Assembly: GCA_013397455.1 (NCBI GenBank)
Contig: VYZB01000078.1
Coordinates: 231,725 to 295,724 of the forward strand
From: Crotophaga sulcirostris
Lineage: Eukaryota > Chordata > Aves > Cuculiformes > Crotophagidae
Direction: 5' to 3'
Length of the DNA stretch: 64,000 bases
Positions 60,401-64,000 of this stretch are shown one piece after another (position 1 is the stretch's first letter; the number at the start of each line of letters is the position of its first letter). The notes under the pieces are model-generated. The model saw only the letters and a list, made by a program, of their open reading frames with translations, ran no database searches and had not been told where the DNA came from. The position numbers were made by a program, and so were the translations under genes.

Positions 60401-63400
60401 ATGAAAATCAGATTAGCATTTTCAATTAGATTTAACAAAAGCTGGTTTAGCCTCCCCCCAAAAAATTCACTTCACCCTTGCAACAATGTTTTCTTTTCTC
60501 ATGGGAAAGACTACAAAATGTAATCTGAAAAAATGTCTGTTAATGAGGAATTGCCTGTGATAGTAATTAGATAGAAGCTGTTAGTAAACAGGTCCCACTT
60601 TTCACTAAGGTCTGCTAAGTTAACTTGGAAATTTTAAATAGTCTTTGTTCTTAATGATACTTATTAGCTTATTTGTTCTTCACCAAAACAGGCAATTACT
60701 ATAGGAGTCCCTTCTTCCCACATGTGCTCTTTCCTTCCCTTATGTCTATCAGCTGCTTTACTGCAGGAAAGAAAAGAGCAATCATGAAAACAGCTTTTTC
60801 TTACAATAAATTGTGTGAATCAGTTACTATTCAAAAGCACCTTCTGATCTTAACTTACTTTTCCTACTTAACTCAGATTTTTATAGGGCCCTTCATCCTC
60901 TGGAATCTCAGAAGTTCGAGACGCCAGCGGTTGTCCCTAATGAATTCACAAACAGTAACAAATTAAGTTCAGCATTCTCCTCCAATGGCCAAAGATGTTT
61001 GCTCGTTTTGTAACATTTGTACTTAACCCACTCCGACACATAAAAAACGTTGCATTATTTACTTGTAGCAACGGCAAATTCATACACTTTGCTCTTTTGA
61101 GCACAGTAGAATGAAATTTGTAGCAGTCTTTAATTTTCTTTTTGTTCTGTAACTTCAGATCACCAAACAGTTCTGCTTCCTATATTGTTGCTGTAAAAAG
61201 TACCATGTTTTGCCTCGGGCATAGTGTTTAAACCAAAATAACACTACAGAAATAGACATTTTTCTGTGGTGCTCTATGGTGAACCAATTTATGAACAGCA
61301 TAGCTGTGACAAGCTTTTGGTAGTTCACATAACAGCTGGAGTCTCCTGTGGGCAGATGCCTTTGTGCTTGAAATGGCAATAATACTGTAGCCCAGCTAGA
61401 AGTGTGCACTCTAACCACACTGTCTTCTGCTACAACCAGATGCAGTCTCCTAGCCAACCAAAAGGCCACAGGTACAGATATTGCTATAGAAGCACAGCAT
61501 TGGTGAGGAATTTGGATACTTTCTCAAGAAGTTCCCTTGCATTTTCCACTGTACTTGTGCATATTGGAAACCAAAGCATCTGCACTATCCCTGCAAAAAA
61601 ACATCTCAAAAAGCTGTCTTTTCTGACCACCATAACACCTATCTTTCAAAGTCTTGATTCCTTAATCACTAGCTGATATAATAAAAGAAATCCCAGTGGG
61701 TTGGTGTTAATGGAAAGCCAGACGGGTGTAATATTTAGATGCAAGTCAGAGCATGCAAACTCATCTGCCGGTATCACAATAACTACTGTTAACAGCTACA
61801 TGAAGATTTTAATGTGGATGTGCTACCTTTACTCTATGAGGCAAAGAAGTTTTCTCACCAGTCTTTACCCAATGATTAAAGCATAGACAAAGGCTTAATA
61901 ACAACAAGGATTTCAGCTCAAAATCTGGAAGATTATAATTGCCAAAGTTTCTGAGGCAAGTACACAGAGTCACTGTCTGTTGCAACATCCAAAGAAAGAA
62001 AAGCAGTTGTTTCATGTTTAAGAAGTATTGCTGATGTTGGGGACTGAAGTAATTCCCTGAAGTAGCTTCTAGACTCCCTGCCACACGGTGACGCAAAACA
62101 CTGAAAAGGACCATCTAGATGTTGCCATGCTGTAATGATGATAACAACAATAAAGCCAACAACGATGATAACAGCAACGATAATAATAATGGCAGTAATA
62201 ATTGTATTCTGCAGTGCTACAGACAAAGCATTAAGTTTTCGTTCGTTCTTTTTCTTCTCAGATGGCAACAATGTGAATTGAGAAGGAAGCTTATTCTTGA
62301 GCATTCATGAATACAAAATAAAAGCAAGTAACTTGAACTAAAGCAGCACTGTAAAAATAAAAATTACATTTTAAGACACTCATTTGAGTAAGTAGCACTT
62401 ATAGATGAGATCTAGTCCAATGCTTGCAAAAGTCTCTGAATTAACGTTCTGTTGTGTTAAGCATGGATAGTCTCAGGCTTAAGCTAACTTTTCTACAGTC
62501 TGGTCTGTCTGTTGGTACATTCATCCATGGAATGGTCACTATGGCTTAAGCATCTCAAATACCCTTACACAGACTTGAAAGTATTTTTTTCTGTATGTAC
62601 ACAAAATAGAAATAAATAATACAGTACAAAAAATGAAGTTTAGCCATTATAACAGAAAGAGATATAGTATCTGGTTGGATTTCAGTCACTTGAGGATAAA
62701 TACCTAGCTATCAGGACGCTAAAGAGAATTCAGTATTCTACAAAGAGAGCAGGTACCAAAAATCAGTATGGTCCTCTAATTATATGTATAGATTCCCACT
62801 GTCACCCTGAAGCATTTTCCAAGGCAAGCTGCTGCAGCTCACAGCATTCTACCAGCCGGGACAGATACGGACATGAAGAAAACGCAAATGGATGATGATT
62901 TTACACACACATGGAAGCAGACAGCTGCTAATTGACAAGAGACTAAAGCAAATAAATCAGGAGAGGGCCAGTTCTTAGGCTCTTGAAAATGAGGAAGCTT
63001 TGGTTTGCTAGAACAGAAAAGGCAAAAGGTAACATGAATACATGGAAATTATTTAGTTTAATCAATGTGACAACTTACAGTAAGCGACACTGGCATAAAT
63101 TAGGCACCAGTGACTCTGCATCTCGGGACGTATCTCCCAGACTGTTCAGAAAAAACATGTACTGCTTTTCTTATTGCAAGAGGCATATGAGTATGTGGGC
63201 TCTCAAGACATTAAGAGGTGAGGTGGATGGCTAGCAATAAGATGATACTGATCTTATTCAAAGATTAATGAAGAAAATGTAATTGTACTCTAAATAAAAT
63301 TACAGCATCTACTACATATTTAGCTTATGTCTATGGGAATGGTATTTTCAGAGTATACAGAAGGCAATTAGAGAACAGAGTTTATAAATAACAACTTTAC

Positions 63401-64000
63401 ACCTGCTACTTGATTTATGTACAAGGTGACATTAATTACCTTGAAGAGAGTAAAGTTTGTTGTCTACAGCCTTGAAAAGAACTACAAAACCTATCTCAAC
63501 AAAACCCTAAAGACAAAACCTAATACCTTCTTACATAAAACTTCTGTGAAGGAGACATCAGGAGAATGTTTTGCTGAGGTCAAAACAATAAAATAATTTG
63601 CATTCTCCTCAACAGAGGGGAAAAAAAAGTTTTACTGCTTGAATTCTTAAACAAACAAGGCAAATCCAAAAGCCAGCTACCATTACTAGGAAGGAAAACA
63701 CAATATTATGTCATATCCTGAAAAAGAGCCCCCAGTAAGTATATCAATGAACTGGAAAATCCTGCAGAGCTAAAAAGGTAAACAAATCAAGAAGTCAACA
63801 AATCAACTAAAACTTGCTTTACATTTTCTTCTGCTTTTGGAAATTGTTTCTTTTCTGGTTTAAGAGGATATGTAAGACAGAAGAAAATGTTATCCCACTC
63901 AAGCATATACTTTTATTAATTACACTTAATTTTCAGTAAGTACAAACACTCAGATACTAAAAAAAAAAAAATCTGCCCTTCCCCCCATCACGAGGAATCA
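57417..64000. other. FCHO2: FCHO2 intron 5' of exon A
   Basis: At least 6.58 kb of AT-rich intron that runs off the right edge. I searched for the preceding family segment (ESLIQKFAESKG) on the minus strand and did not find it, so the F-BAR exons lie outside. The region holds a trinucleotide-like low-complexity run at 62133-62204 and scattered short open frames. No other gene was recognised. Confidence 0.7.
62133..62204. repeat. Imperfect trinucleotide repeat (AAY/GAT-rich)
   Basis: Repeating units such as GATGATAAC, AACAAT and AACGATAATAAT. On the minus strand one frame reads as a run of Ile, Val and Ala and makes a membrane-segment-like stretch inside a 123-codon open frame (61933-62304). 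Confidence 0.8.

Noticed and set aside
60885..60936. Minus-strand stretch FIRDNRWRLELLRFQRMKGP after a TTCATTAG acceptor-like site, taken as a possible upstream FCHO2 exon.
   Set aside because: It does not match the F-BAR end of FCHO2, runs into a stop shortly after, and has no donor in the needed phase.
1..64000. Search for CRISPR arrays, operons, prophage or defence genes.
   Set aside because: The window is vertebrate nuclear DNA with spliced genes and LINEs; none of these features is present.

Overview
The window looks like vertebrate nuclear DNA, most probably from a bird. Seven CR1 LINE fragments are scattered through it, introns are short, and the only confidently identified gene is FCHO2 (FCH and mu domain containing endocytic adaptor 2). 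The predicted peptides match my memory of vertebrate FCHO2 very closely. In birds this locus is expected on the Z chromosome (established synteny with human 5q13; not shown by the sequence itself). The species cannot be named. No bacterial, plasmid or phage features were seen.

Layout. Positions 1-900 hold a short CpG-rich edge and two CR1 copies. About 0.9-13.3 kb is AT-rich with no recognisable gene, apart from one CR1 at 4.45-4.82 kb. About 13.3-57.4 kb carries the 3' two-thirds of FCHO2 on the minus strand: a ~2.2 kb 3'UTR, then the exons read from high to low coordinates. 57.4-64 kb is intron 5' of the first exon seen; the F-BAR exons and the promoter lie beyond the right edge.

I reconstructed 18 exons whose splice sites, phases and peptides fit FCHO2 end to end (1637 coding nt, 545 codons including the stop, plus one split codon). 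They encode the linker (polybasic stretch, acidic Ser/Asp stretch, Ser/Pro-rich AP-2-activating part) and the complete mu-homology domain ending in RYMADC. The protein works at the plasma membrane in the first steps of clathrin-mediated endocytosis: the absent F-BAR part binds curved membrane, the linker engages AP-2, and the mu-homology domain binds EPS15/intersectin and cargo.

The most notable observations concern splicing. One intron is a textbook U12-type AT-AC intron. Another has a GC donor. There is a 12-nt microexon beside an assembly gap. Three further open segments (510, 60 and 69 nt) have splice sites and exactly the phase 1/phase 1 symmetry needed to be optional in-frame exons of the linker. 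The 510-nt one carries a WxxF-acidic motif of the kind that binds the AP-2 alpha appendage. These three are predictions without transcript support.
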